Source: Clostridium_AD frigoriphilum (lineage in GTDB: Bacteria > Bacillota > Clostridia > Clostridiales > Clostridiaceae). From it: 64,000 nucleotides of DNA. Location of the stretch: assembly GCF_036541405.1 (NCBI RefSeq), contig NZ_JAZHFS010000010.1, positions 117,661-181,660 on the forward strand. Reading direction: 5' to 3'. The notes beneath the pieces were generated by a model. That model was not told where the DNA came from and made no database searches. It worked only from the letters and a program-made list of their open reading frames with translations. The first letter of the stretch is position 1. Each line of letters begins with the position of its first letter. Shown one piece after another: positions 7,431 through 15,371 of the stretch. Made by a program: the position numbers and the translations under genes.

Positions 7431-8114
7431 TTACTTCTCTTTCTCATTTAAAAGTGTTGAATTTATAATTTCACTATCATATAATCTATGTTCTAGTTTA
7501 AAATACATTTTCTCCTTCTCTTCTTCAAACAAAGCCTTCCCTGAGCTAACCTCAGTTATTTGTGACTTTAGATTTTCCAAATTGCTATACTGACAGAGTA
7601 TTTTAATTTTTACAATGTCTGTATACTCTACATCTTCTATATAAAAGTTATCTTTAGCACAGACATGTTGCACTTTTCCTAATAAATCATATTCAATTAT
7701 TATTTCGAGGGAAACACCATTAACTTTCTCCACTACCCCGCCCTCTTTAACAGCTAGGGATGCACCTTTTGAATACGCTCTTGCAAGCCCCCCAGTTCCT
7801 AGAAGAATTCCTCCAAAATATCTAGTTACTACCACTACTACATCAGTTATATCACTTTTTTTTAACACTTCTAGCATTGGAATTCCTCCAGTACCTTGAG
7901 GTTCTCCATCATCACTATACCTTTGTATTTCTCTTCTTTCACCAATTATATAAGCATAAACATTGTGCCTTGCTTGTTTGTGTTTATTTTTAATTGTTTG
8001 AATAAATTCCTTAGCTTCATCTTCATTTTCAACCCTTTTTCCATGACCAATAAATATTGATTTCTTTTCTTTAAATTCAGCAATTGATTCATCTTTTATA
8101 GTAAAGTAGCTCAT
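7431..8114 (-). CDS. IMPACT/YigZ (UPF0029) family protein
   Basis: 227 residues. N-terminal IMPACT domain: FIQTIKNKHKQARHNVYAYI, then QRYSDDGEPQGTGGIPMLEV and TRYFGGILLGTGGLARAYSK, the invariant motifs of the family. The C-terminal ~90 residues form the EF-G-V-like ferredoxin-fold domain (DUF1949). Conserved in most bacteria; biochemical role not established. Lies downstream of the HEAT protein and may share its transcript. Confidence 0.93.
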   Translation of the reverse strand: MSYFTIKDESIAEFKEKKSIFIGHGKRVENEDEAKEFIQTIKNKHKQARHNVYAYIIGERREIQRYSDDGEPQGTGGIPMLEVLKKSDITDVVVVVTRYFGGILLGTGGLARAYSKGASLAVKEGGVVEKVNGVSLEIIIEYDLLGKVQHVCAKDNFYIEDVEYTDIVKIKILCQYSNLENLKSQITEVSSGKALFEEEKEKMYFKLEHRLYDSEIINSTLLNEKEK

Positions 8115-8171
8115 TTCAATTATCCCACCTACGATTAAATGTTCTAAATTAGATTTAATTTTACCCTATCT

Positions 8172-8837
8172 TTATATCTCTATTTGCCCCATCAGCAATA
8201 AAAAACTCTGCGCAGCATTAATTATGTATTGTTTGTCTGTGTTTTCATATATATACTTTATCTTTACAATAGCTTTTTCACTCTTTATTTTACCCAGGGA
8301 CTTTATTGCATAACTTATCACTTGTGGATTTTCATCCTCAAGTGCTCTAATTAATGCTCCTTCAGCCCTTAGATCACCTAATTTTCCCATAGCTGAGACT
8401 GCCATTCGTCGCACATTTATAAATTTATGCACAGATGCCTTAATTAATATATTTAAAGAAGATTTTTCATTTAATTCCCCTAAAATCCAAACAGCAACCT
8501 CTTTGTCCCTCGGATGCATCTCCACATAATTAGTCCTTATTAACTCAATTAATTGGTTTTTATTATCTTGACTTATAGAATTTAAAAAATAGATCTTATC
8601 TTCTTTCCCTGCTTTAGCAATGCTCTTAAAAAGTTCATCAGTATCATTGCTATGCACTAAAAATCTATATTTAATTTTACCATCTATAATGTGTTTTTGT
8701 ACAATGGCATTATCCAAATTTCTAATTTTACATATGGCCTCCATCGTTTTCCCCTCTAAAAACAAGAAATAGGATATTTCCTCATTAGAATATTTACTAA
8801 TAGATAACCAGTCAATTTCAACTAATCCCTTTTTCAA
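8172..8837 (-). CDS. HEAT-repeat protein
   Basis: 221 residues. After an N-terminal ~90-residue part of no known family come three to four HEAT/PBS-lyase-type repeats, e.g. RRMAVSAMGKLGDLRAEGALIRALEDENPQVISYAIKSLGK (residues about 142-182; quoted here as consecutive pieces RRMAVSAMGKLGDL and ALIRALEDENPQVI). Such repeats form a scaffold for protein binding. It starts 24 bases after the MocR gene, so the two are probably one transcript. Partner unknown. Confidence 0.8.
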   Translation of the reverse strand: MKKGLVEIDWLSISKYSNEEISYFLFLEGKTMEAICKIRNLDNAIVQKHIIDGKIKYRFLVHSNDTDELFKSIAKAGKEDKIYFLNSISQDNKNQLIELIRTNYVEMHPRDKEVAVWILGELNEKSSLNILIKASVHKFINVRRMAVSAMGKLGDLRAEGALIRALEDENPQVISYAIKSLGKIKSEKAIVKIKYIYENTDKQYIINAAQSFLLLMGQIEI

Positions 8838-8860
8838 AAACGTCGCTCCTTACCCTATAG

Positions 8861-10267
8861 TTATTTTTCTTTGAGTATCTCTGAGATAATCTTAATTCCT
8901 TCTTCTATTTCAGGCTTTTTTATTTCCGAAAAACTCAACCTAAAATAGTTGTTGCCTTCTTTTGCATTTTTATAAAATAGTACTCCTGGTGTAATTAAAA
9001 CCTTTTTATTCATACACCTATAAAACAATTCCATTGAATTAATTTTTAGATCAGTAGCTATTTTAAAATAAAAATGAATTCCTCCTCCAGGCGTATAATA
9101 ACTAGCCTTGGCGCCTAAATATTTTTCTATACATTCTAACATAAAATTATATTTATCCTTATATGCCAAATTTAGACGGCTTATGTGCTCTTTCCAAAGA
9201 TCTTTATTTATATATAAATCTAAAGCACGTTGCATAAGACTAGATGTTGATATGTCTGTATTAATTTTAGAATTTTGAATATACTCCTTACATTTTTGTG
9301 GTGATATCATATATCCTAGCCTTATCCCAGGTAGAAATATCTTTGAAAAACTCTTTATATAAATAACTTTATCGTTTACGTCTAAGCTCTTAAAACTTTT
9401 ATATTCCTTATTATCATATATTAGTTCAGATAAATAATCATCTTCAACTATATAAAAGTCATATATTTCTGCTAGTTCTAATATTTTTACCTTTTTCTCC
9501 AGACTATAAGTGGCGCCTGTTGGGTTCTGGAAATAACTCATTGCATAAAAGCATTTAATTCTATTCTTTTTTAATATTGCTTCAAATTGAATTAAATCAA
9601 CACCATCTTCTAATATATCAACTGCAAATATATTAGCTCTTCTCCATTTAAAAACCGTCAGTGCACCACCATATGTTGGCTTTTCTACAATTACGTTGTC
9701 ATGAATATTAATTATAGATTTTGAAACTATATCAATCCCCTGTTGTGCACCTGAGAGTATCAATATATCTTCACTACTTACCCTATTATTCCAAAAGAAA
9801 GTACTTATACTATTTCTAAGTCCCTCGTACCCAAGTGATTCCTTATATGCAAAAGCCTCCGTACCATCTCTATCTAATACCTCATTCAGCACATCTTTAA
9901 AGACTGTCACAGGAAAAAACTCACTACTTGTGATTTCTCCTGTAAAATCCACATAGCTTTTTAGATTTTGACTAGATATTTTTTTTAAGGTATTAGAGTA
10001 TTCCTTTTTAAACTTAATGTTTGTATCTCTTCTTTTAGCATAAGTACCACTTCCCATCTTTTGATATGCATAGCCCTCAGCTTCAAGTTTTTTATAAGCG
10101 CTTACTATCGTAACCTCATTAACTTTAAGTATTTTAGCTAGTTTCCTTATTGAGAGTAATTTTTCACCATCATCAATATTATTTTCATCAATTAGCTTTT
10201 TTATATGCTTTGATATTTCTAGATATTTAGGAATTTCGTTACTAAATTTGATTTCATATCTATACAT
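8861..10267 (-). CDS. MocR-type regulator (GntR wHTH + aminotransferase fold)
   Basis: 468 residues, the usual MocR length. N-terminal GntR winged helix at about residues 10-80 (LLSIRKLAKILKVNEVTIVS, then GSGTYAKRR). The rest is a fold-type I aminotransferase domain with ILSGAQQGIDIVSK, YFQNPTGATYS, VEDDYLSEL, the PLP-binding lysine in YIKSFSKIFLPGIRLGYM and a final RLSFS. MocR proteins use bound PLP to sense an amino acid or PLP itself and regulate neighbouring genes; relatives include PdxR and GabR. A GabR-like role is attractive given gabT about 15 kb away, but nothing in the sequence proves it. Overlaps no gene; the nucleotidyltransferase ends 28 bases upstream. Confidence 0.9.
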   Translation of the reverse strand: MYRYEIKFSNEIPKYLEISKHIKKLIDENNIDDGEKLLSIRKLAKILKVNEVTIVSAYKKLEAEGYAYQKMGSGTYAKRRDTNIKFKKEYSNTLKKISSQNLKSYVDFTGEITSSEFFPVTVFKDVLNEVLDRDGTEAFAYKESLGYEGLRNSISTFFWNNRVSSEDILILSGAQQGIDIVSKSIINIHDNVIVEKPTYGGALTVFKWRRANIFAVDILEDGVDLIQFEAILKKNRIKCFYAMSYFQNPTGATYSLEKKVKILELAEIYDFYIVEDDYLSELIYDNKEYKSFKSLDVNDKVIYIKSFSKIFLPGIRLGYMISPQKCKEYIQNSKINTDISTSSLMQRALDLYINKDLWKEHISRLNLAYKDKYNFMLECIEKYLGAKASYYTPGGGIHFYFKIATDLKINSMELFYRCMNKKVLITPGVLFYKNAKEGNNYFRLSFSEIKKPEIEEGIKIISEILKEK

Positions 10268-10294
10268 ATTTTCACCTGCTTATCTGAAATGTCG

Positions 10295-11191
10295 TTAAAC
10301 GAAATACACATTTTGCTTAATCAATATATTGTCCTTATCTATCTTAAAATCTCTACTTTCTTTTTTAATAATATCTCTTTTCCATAGTTTATTAAGAACT
10401 TCTTCCATATCTATATCAAATTCCTTAAACAAATCATCCGACATAATTTCTTCGGCACTTATAAACTTATCTTGTTCTCTCATATAGTTCAAAAGCAAAT
10501 TGCAATTATCCTTAATACTTAAGTCTACACTCTGTTCTAAAAACGTCATTGTTTCTTGGATTACCTCTTTTATATTTGATTTTTCAAAAAACAATTTATC
10601 AACGCAAAGTTTAAATTCTTCATTTAAATTAAGTGCCATAGTCATAACATCCTTGCTAATCATATATCCAGATGAATTAACAAAGAGCTTTGAGTACTTT
10701 TCTATACATCTTGTTGCAGAACTGTATGAAGTATATATAGCATCACTCCATAAATATTTTTTACAGACTCCCATTTCTTTTAATAACTTACCTAAAAAAC
10801 TAATCCCCCAACGTTCTCTATCAACATCAGGAAAAAGTCTACCACCGTCATACCTTACTGTTATATCCATATCTTTTGAAAATATTAACCTTGATGACGA
10901 GAAAATTCTATGCAAATATCCTCCCTTTAAATTATTAGAATAAACTTGAATAAATTTTTCCTTACTCATAAGTTTAACATGAACAGAAATGCCTTCTTCC
11001 TGCGAATATAAGTTCCTAATTTCATCATAGTTTTTATCAACAATTACGATAAAATCAATATCTGATTCTTCCCATAAATCACCTGTTACCATACTTCCAA
11101 AAACCATTACTGATAAAACAGATTCATCAATCTTCATCCTGTCAACCACACTATTAAAAGCCTTCTGATATTGTAAAATAGTTTTTATCAT
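10295..11191 (-). CDS. Nucleotidyltransferase-domain protein
   Basis: 298 residues. The N-terminal polymerase-beta-like core shows VMVFGSMVTGDLWEESDIDF, i.e. the GS and DxD metal-binding motif of MNT/ANT-type enzymes, followed by a helical region and a C-terminal segment (SAEEIMSDDLFKEF...LNKLWKRDIIKK) that looks like a winged helix. Substrate unknown; similar proteins modify small molecules, antibiotics or protein partners. Short spacing to the MocR gene (28 bases) suggests co-transcription, although an internal regulator promoter is possible. Confidence 0.8.
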   Translation of the reverse strand: MIKTILQYQKAFNSVVDRMKIDESVLSVMVFGSMVTGDLWEESDIDFIVIVDKNYDEIRNLYSQEEGISVHVKLMSKEKFIQVYSNNLKGGYLHRIFSSSRLIFSKDMDITVRYDGGRLFPDVDRERWGISFLGKLLKEMGVCKKYLWSDAIYTSYSSATRCIEKYSKLFVNSSGYMISKDVMTMALNLNEEFKLCVDKLFFEKSNIKEVIQETMTFLEQSVDLSIKDNCNLLLNYMREQDKFISAEEIMSDDLFKEFDIDMEEVLNKLWKRDIIKKESRDFKIDKDNILIKQNVYFV

Positions 11192-11298
11192 TCTCTTCCC
11201 CCACTAATTTTTAATATAATCTATATGTTATTCCTCTATCCTTCATTATAGCACTACATTTTTCACAATTACAAATAAACATATACTTAAAAAATAAA

Positions 11299-11333
11299 GA
11301 GAAACAAGTTTAATATTTATTAAACTAATTCTC
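11299..11333 (-). terminator. Terminator between genes ending at 11357 and starting at 11191
   Basis: On the minus strand GAGAATTAGTTTAATA pairs with TATTAAACTTGTTTCTC (internal mismatches), followed by TTTATTTTTT. It lies after the minus-strand gene ending at 11357 and before the nucleotidyltransferase start. Confidence 0.6.
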
Positions 11334-11356
11334 TCCATTCCCCAAAAAAATTATTT

Positions 11357-11866
11357 TCAATCACCTTTTGATAATTTCAGCATATTATCAACTTTACATC
11401 TTAATACTTTAATTACATCTGATGATATTTCATCAACGCTGTCTGTTAATTTTAGAGCGTTCTTAATTTTTGAACTACGCCCGAAATTTGTATTTGTCAA
11501 ACTAACTGCAGTAGCTGAAAAATCAAGGGATGCAAGTGATAAAGTATATAGAGTATCTAACAATGGTTTTACATCATTTTCAAAATAAGCTCTTGCTTTA
11601 AAATCCAATGGTAATCTATCTAATTCAAATTTTAAAATATTTATGTCTACAACCTTATCTGCCAATAATTTAATGCAAGAACTATTAGATGTATCCGCCG
11701 AAGTAGCTAATGACTGATCAGTATAATTCCCACTACTTATGCTCCCAATCTGTTTGTTCATATCATTTATAATTTGTTGTTGTATTTGTTGATAATTTAT
11801 ACGGTCTTGAATTGTTCTTTTATCTTGATCTTCTTCATTATCTGAATTCGACTTTTTTTCTCCCAT
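11357..11866 (-). CDS. Hypothetical soluble protein
   Basis: 169 residues. The first ~65 residues are polar and low in complexity (MGEKKSNSDNEEDQDKRTIQ, then a Gln-rich YQQIQQQIINDMNKQ and a Ser/Thr stretch). The remainder is helical with alternating Leu and Ala (LDTLYTLSLASLDFSATAVS). One Cys near 63 and one near 157. TAGGAG lies 7 bases upstream of the ATG. No family recognised; the disordered head and helical body would fit a small spore or envelope-associated protein, which is a guess. Confidence 0.5.
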   Translation of the reverse strand: MGEKKSNSDNEEDQDKRTIQDRINYQQIQQQIINDMNKQIGSISSGNYTDQSLATSADTSNSSCIKLLADKVVDINILKFELDRLPLDFKARAYFENDVKPLLDTLYTLSLASLDFSATAVSLTNTNFGRSSKIKNALKLTDSVDEISSDVIKVLRCKVDNMLKLSKGD

Positions 11867-11971
11867 ATCTACTCCTACATTCTTTAATAACTGTTATAGA
11901 CTAATATTAAATTATATAAGATAGATCTATATTTTATTACACTTCTAAAAATTTTTCATTAATAAACACAA

Positions 11972-13762
11972 CTAAGTTAAAATGTATTTTTTGCATTTAT
12001 TGTAAACTTCATCATCTCCTCGTACTGACATAAGTGTTCCTTCCTCGTTGTACTCTTCTGAATCAACCATTGAACCCCTATGTAAGTATGCAACCATAGC
12101 CTGATCAGTGTATGGAATAAGCACCTCAATTTTTTTAAGAGTGTATGGAAGATCTGTGCAAACATGTTTCAATAGTCCATCCAAATTCGTACCATTTTTA
12201 GCAGATATCTCTATACATTTTAATTCCTTATATTTTTCTTTGATTTTCAAAATATTTTCTGGTGAGGCTTTATCAATTTTATTTAATACTAATATCACTG
12301 GTTTATCAATTGCGTTTAATTCTGTTAATACACCTTCTACAGCCTCTATTTGAAGTTCTGCAGTTTCAGATGATACATCTACCACATGTAGCAACAAATC
12401 GGAGTATACTACCTCTTCAAGTGTTGATTTAAAAGCCTCAACTAAGTCATGAGGTAGTTTTCTAATAAAACCTACTGTGTCCGTTACTGCCGCCACTCTA
12501 TTATCAGGTAATAGTAATGCTCTTGTTGTTACATCTAGTGTTGCAAAAAGCATATCTGCTTCAAACACTTTGTCCTTTATAGCAACACTTTTTAATGCTG
12601 CTACATCACACAATGCATTTCTAAGCGTTGATTTACCAGAATTAGTGTATCCTACTAAAGATACTTTTGAGATACTCTCTCGACTTCTCTTCTCCCTTTG
12701 TACACTTCTCGTTGTTCTTATTTTTGCTAATTCTTTGTTTAAATCAAAAATACCTTCTCTTATTCGTCTTTTATCAATTTCTAACTTTTTCTCCCCTGGA
12801 CCTCTTGTTCCAATTCCAGCACCTGTCCTTGAAAGCATTGTTCCAAGTCCAGTTAATCTTGGTAATCTATATTTTAATTGTGCAAGCTCAACTTGTATTT
12901 TCGCTTCCCGGGTTCTTGCTCTTCGTGCAAAAATCTCTAAAATTAGCGTAGTTCTGTCTATTACCTTACACCCAAGAACTTCTTCCAAGTTTCTAACTTG
13001 AGAACCTGATAATTCATCATCAAATATAACTAGATTTGCTCTTAACGCTTGCCTTATGCTTGCTATTTCTTCAGCTTTTCCTCTACCTATATATAAAGCT
13101 GCATCTATTTTATGTCTATTTTGAAGTATAGTGTCTACAGTCTCTACATTACATGCTCTTGCAAGTTCTGTGAGTTCTACTAAATCCTCTTCACTACCTA
13201 TCCCTACTAAAATAGCTCGTTCTGTATCATCTTCAATAACATCGCATGTTTTCATTAATTTTTCAATGTATTTAATTTTGTCTAAAATATCATATTCAAT
13301 TACTTCATTTAAACTTATTGGACCCACTTCTTCTTCTATTAAAATACCCTTATCTATTCCACAAAAACCTATGTTGTATTTTAAATTTTCCTTTTCCGGA
13401 CTTACTCCAATAGCCACTATACAATCTAATTTTAGTTTTACAAGTGCTGACATATCAAGCGCTGATAATCTAGAATTGCCATTTGGATGGGTGTGTATTA
13501 TTTTAACCCCTGATAACCGTCCTTCTCTTATATCAATTATAGGCAGTTCCACAGTACTACTGTCGCCAATACCCATACTTATAATTTGGCCCTTTCTATC
13601 TATAGCTGCACTAACTTCTCTATCTAGATTTTGTGTTACCTCAACTAATATATCTACCAATTCAACAGATAAAATAGAATCTTTAGAAACGCTTAATTCA
13701 CAAGCCTTTTCTAATTTATTTAAAATTGAATTTTTAACTCCATCTATATTTCCATATATCAT
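11972..13762 (-). CDS. hflX: GTPase HflX
   Basis: 596 residues from the ATG at 13762, chosen because GGAGTG sits 7 bases before it and the clostridial family starts MIYGNIDG; a TTG 19 codons earlier has no ribosome site. Clostridial HflX has an extra N-terminal region (about residues 1-180, including IIHTHPNGNSRLSALDMSAL, reminiscent of a JAB/RadC-like fold) before the standard HflX part: GRGKAEEI, the Gly-rich GLGTMLSRTGAGIGTRGPGE hinge and the G domain with GYTNSGKST (G1), DTVGF (G3) and NKID (G4). HflX is a ribosome-binding GTPase that splits stalled ribosomes under stress. Confidence 0.95.
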   Translation of the reverse strand: MIYGNIDGVKNSILNKLEKACELSVSKDSILSVELVDILVEVTQNLDREVSAAIDRKGQIISMGIGDSSTVELPIIDIREGRLSGVKIIHTHPNGNSRLSALDMSALVKLKLDCIVAIGVSPEKENLKYNIGFCGIDKGILIEEEVGPISLNEVIEYDILDKIKYIEKLMKTCDVIEDDTERAILVGIGSEEDLVELTELARACNVETVDTILQNRHKIDAALYIGRGKAEEIASIRQALRANLVIFDDELSGSQVRNLEEVLGCKVIDRTTLILEIFARRARTREAKIQVELAQLKYRLPRLTGLGTMLSRTGAGIGTRGPGEKKLEIDKRRIREGIFDLNKELAKIRTTRSVQREKRSRESISKVSLVGYTNSGKSTLRNALCDVAALKSVAIKDKVFEADMLFATLDVTTRALLLPDNRVAAVTDTVGFIRKLPHDLVEAFKSTLEEVVYSDLLLHVVDVSSETAELQIEAVEGVLTELNAIDKPVILVLNKIDKASPENILKIKEKYKELKCIEISAKNGTNLDGLLKHVCTDLPYTLKKIEVLIPYTDQAMVAYLHRGSMVDSEEYNEEGTLMSVRGDDEVYNKCKKYILT

Positions 13763-13812
13763 CATATCACTCCATTCTACTAATATTTTAACTAATTTTC
13801 TTATTCTTATAC

Positions 13813-13839
13813 TTGACAAGTTTCTTATAATTTTATACT
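13813..13839 (+). promoter_or_regulatory. Possible sigma-A promoter for hpt
   Basis: A consensus TTGACA at 13813-13818 is followed by TATACT at 13834-13839, giving a 15-base spacer, or by TACTAT with a 17-base spacer. It lies in the divergent gap between hflX (minus) and hpt (plus), about 45 bases before the hpt start. Confidence 0.45.
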
Positions 13840-13882
13840 ATTGAGAGCATATTGTAAATATGTAAAGAGGGCGGGATTAACA

Positions 13883-14407
13883 TTGGATAATAAAAAAATA
13901 AATATTCTTATATCAAAAGATCAAATTAATGAGCGAATTGAACAACTTGGTACTGAAATTTCCAAAGATTATTTGGGAAAAAAATTATATGTTCTATCAT
14001 TGCTTAGAGGTAGCTTCATATATACTGCAGACCTTGTACGTCAAATCACTGTACCTACAAAAATAGGATTTATGACAACTTCGAGTTATGGGGATGACGA
14101 AGAATCAAAAGGACTCGTTAATATTGTGAATGACATACCTGACAATATCTCTGGGTTTGATGTATTAATAGTGGATGATATTGTTGATACTGGTTTAACT
14201 ATGGATTTCGTTGTGAATCACGTTAGATCTTTAGGCGCTGCTAGTGTTAAAACTTGTGTTCTTTTAAATAAGATAGAAAGAAGAAAGGTTGAAATAACAC
14301 CTGATTACTATTGCTTTGAGATTCCAGATCTTTTTGTAGTTGGTTATGGATTAAATTATGGAGACTACTACAGAAATATACCGTACATATTTAATTGGGA
14401 AGATTAA
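13883..14407 (+). CDS. hpt: Hypoxanthine(-guanine) phosphoribosyltransferase
   Basis: 174 residues from TTG at 13883, with AGAGGGCGGG 7 bases before it; the longer frame from 13841 would add 14 residues not seen in the family. Motifs: LYVLSLLRGSFIYTADLVRQ (N-terminal Leu-Arg-Gly loop), the TSSYG flexible loop, the PRPP-binding VLIVDDIVDTGLTMDFV and the base-binding FVVGYGLNYGDYYRNIPYI. Converts hypoxanthine or guanine plus PRPP to IMP or GMP in purine salvage. Monocistronic, ended by the hairpin at 14430-14480. Confidence 0.93.
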   Translation: MDNKKINILISKDQINERIEQLGTEISKDYLGKKLYVLSLLRGSFIYTADLVRQITVPTKIGFMTTSSYGDDEESKGLVNIVNDIPDNISGFDVLIVDDIVDTGLTMDFVVNHVRSLGAASVKTCVLLNKIERRKVEITPDYYCFEIPDLFVVGYGLNYGDYYRNIPYIFNWED

Positions 14408-14429
14408 TTTAAATGCCCTATAAATACAT

Positions 14430-14480
14430 AAAAGTATAAAAAATAAAGTGCGCACCGCGCGCTTTATTTTTTATACTTTT
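14430..14480. terminator. Strong bidirectional terminator between hpt and yunB
   Basis: AAAAGTATAAAAAATAAAG pairs perfectly with CTTTATTTTTTATACTTTT around a GC-rich top (TGCGCACCGCGCG). A and T flanks serve both converging genes. Confidence 0.9.
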
Positions 14481-14481
14481 G

Positions 14482-15153
14482 TTAATTGCTATTTCCTAGT
14501 TTAAATCCAGTTCCATTTAAATCTAATTGAACTGAAGTATTAGGTGTTTTTCCAACTATAATAGTTTCGGCAATTGGCACCTCATTTGTTACCTCAATAT
14601 CATTACTTCTCAAAGGTATAATTACTCTAACCGTAGTTCTCACCTTAACATAGATCTTATGTCTTGTTTGATTTATACCCGCACTTTCAAACTCCGATGA
14701 ATATTTAGTTTCTACATGTCCTATAGGCTGCATTTTGATATTAACACTAGGTCCATAATAGGATAGAATATTATTTCTTGTTATGTATCCTATTGGAACC
14801 TTAATTCCTACATCGCCCAATTTCATTAATTCCTTTTGTGACTTTAGTGCAACATCACAAGCTATTTTATTCATTTTCAAAGTATCCGCTTTCAGCATTA
14901 CGATATTTCCAACAGAATCCTTATCCACCTTTATTATCTCATCATAGTTAAATTGATTTGAATATTCATCTATAATTGCCTTATTTACAATCTCTGTTGC
15001 TTTTGCTCTCATTTCTGAATCTGCGACTGCCATTACAGTTGGCATTGTAGTTTTATCAAAAATATATATGAATATTGTAAAATTAATCATAACTATGGCT
15101 ATAATTATTAATATTCTACCTTTAATTTTATTATTAATATTCATTACCCCCAT
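14482..15153 (-). CDS. yunB: Sporulation protein YunB
   Basis: 223 residues. One N-terminal membrane segment (GRILIIIAIVMINFTIFIYI), then ADSEMRAKATEIVNKAIIDE, the segment IPIGYI-like (VPIGYITRNNILSYYGPSVN) and a C-terminal IPLRSNDIEVTNEVPIAETI and VGKTP, all typical of YunB. Known in Bacillus as a sigma-E-controlled protein needed for efficient sporulation, located at the mother-cell side membrane. Two ATG codons are possible (15153 and 15144); a GGGGG lies between them and too close to the second, so the outer one is kept. Confidence 0.9.
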   Translation of the reverse strand: MGVMNINNKIKGRILIIIAIVMINFTIFIYIFDKTTMPTVMAVADSEMRAKATEIVNKAIIDEYSNQFNYDEIIKVDKDSVGNIVMLKADTLKMNKIACDVALKSQKELMKLGDVGIKVPIGYITRNNILSYYGPSVNIKMQPIGHVETKYSSEFESAGINQTRHKIYVKVRTTVRVIIPLRSNDIEVTNEVPIAETIIVGKTPNTSVQLDLNGTGFKLGNSN

Positions 15154-15371
15154 TTAAGGTTATACATTATTATATGTAACTCATTTAAAGTAAAGAATTC
15201 AAATAGCATTTCAAAACACAATATTTTATATTAAGTTTTATTTAAATAAATAATATAATTATATGTTATAATATTAAAAGCTAATTATAGCTAAACAACG
15301 TGAATTTTTAGATGTCATGGTAAAAATTGTTAGTTTTTATCTGCTTCATAAAAATACAAGGAGGATGCTCA

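Noticed and set aside
10267..10295. MocR protein as GabR for the GABA operons
   Set aside because: Located 15 kb away with unrelated neighbours; the GABA operons have sigma-54 promoters and their own activator.
12477..13844. Long plus-strand frames opposite hflX
   Set aside because: They are antisense shadows of a full-length, motif-complete GTPase gene; no ribosome sites and Ser/Leu/Phe-rich translations.
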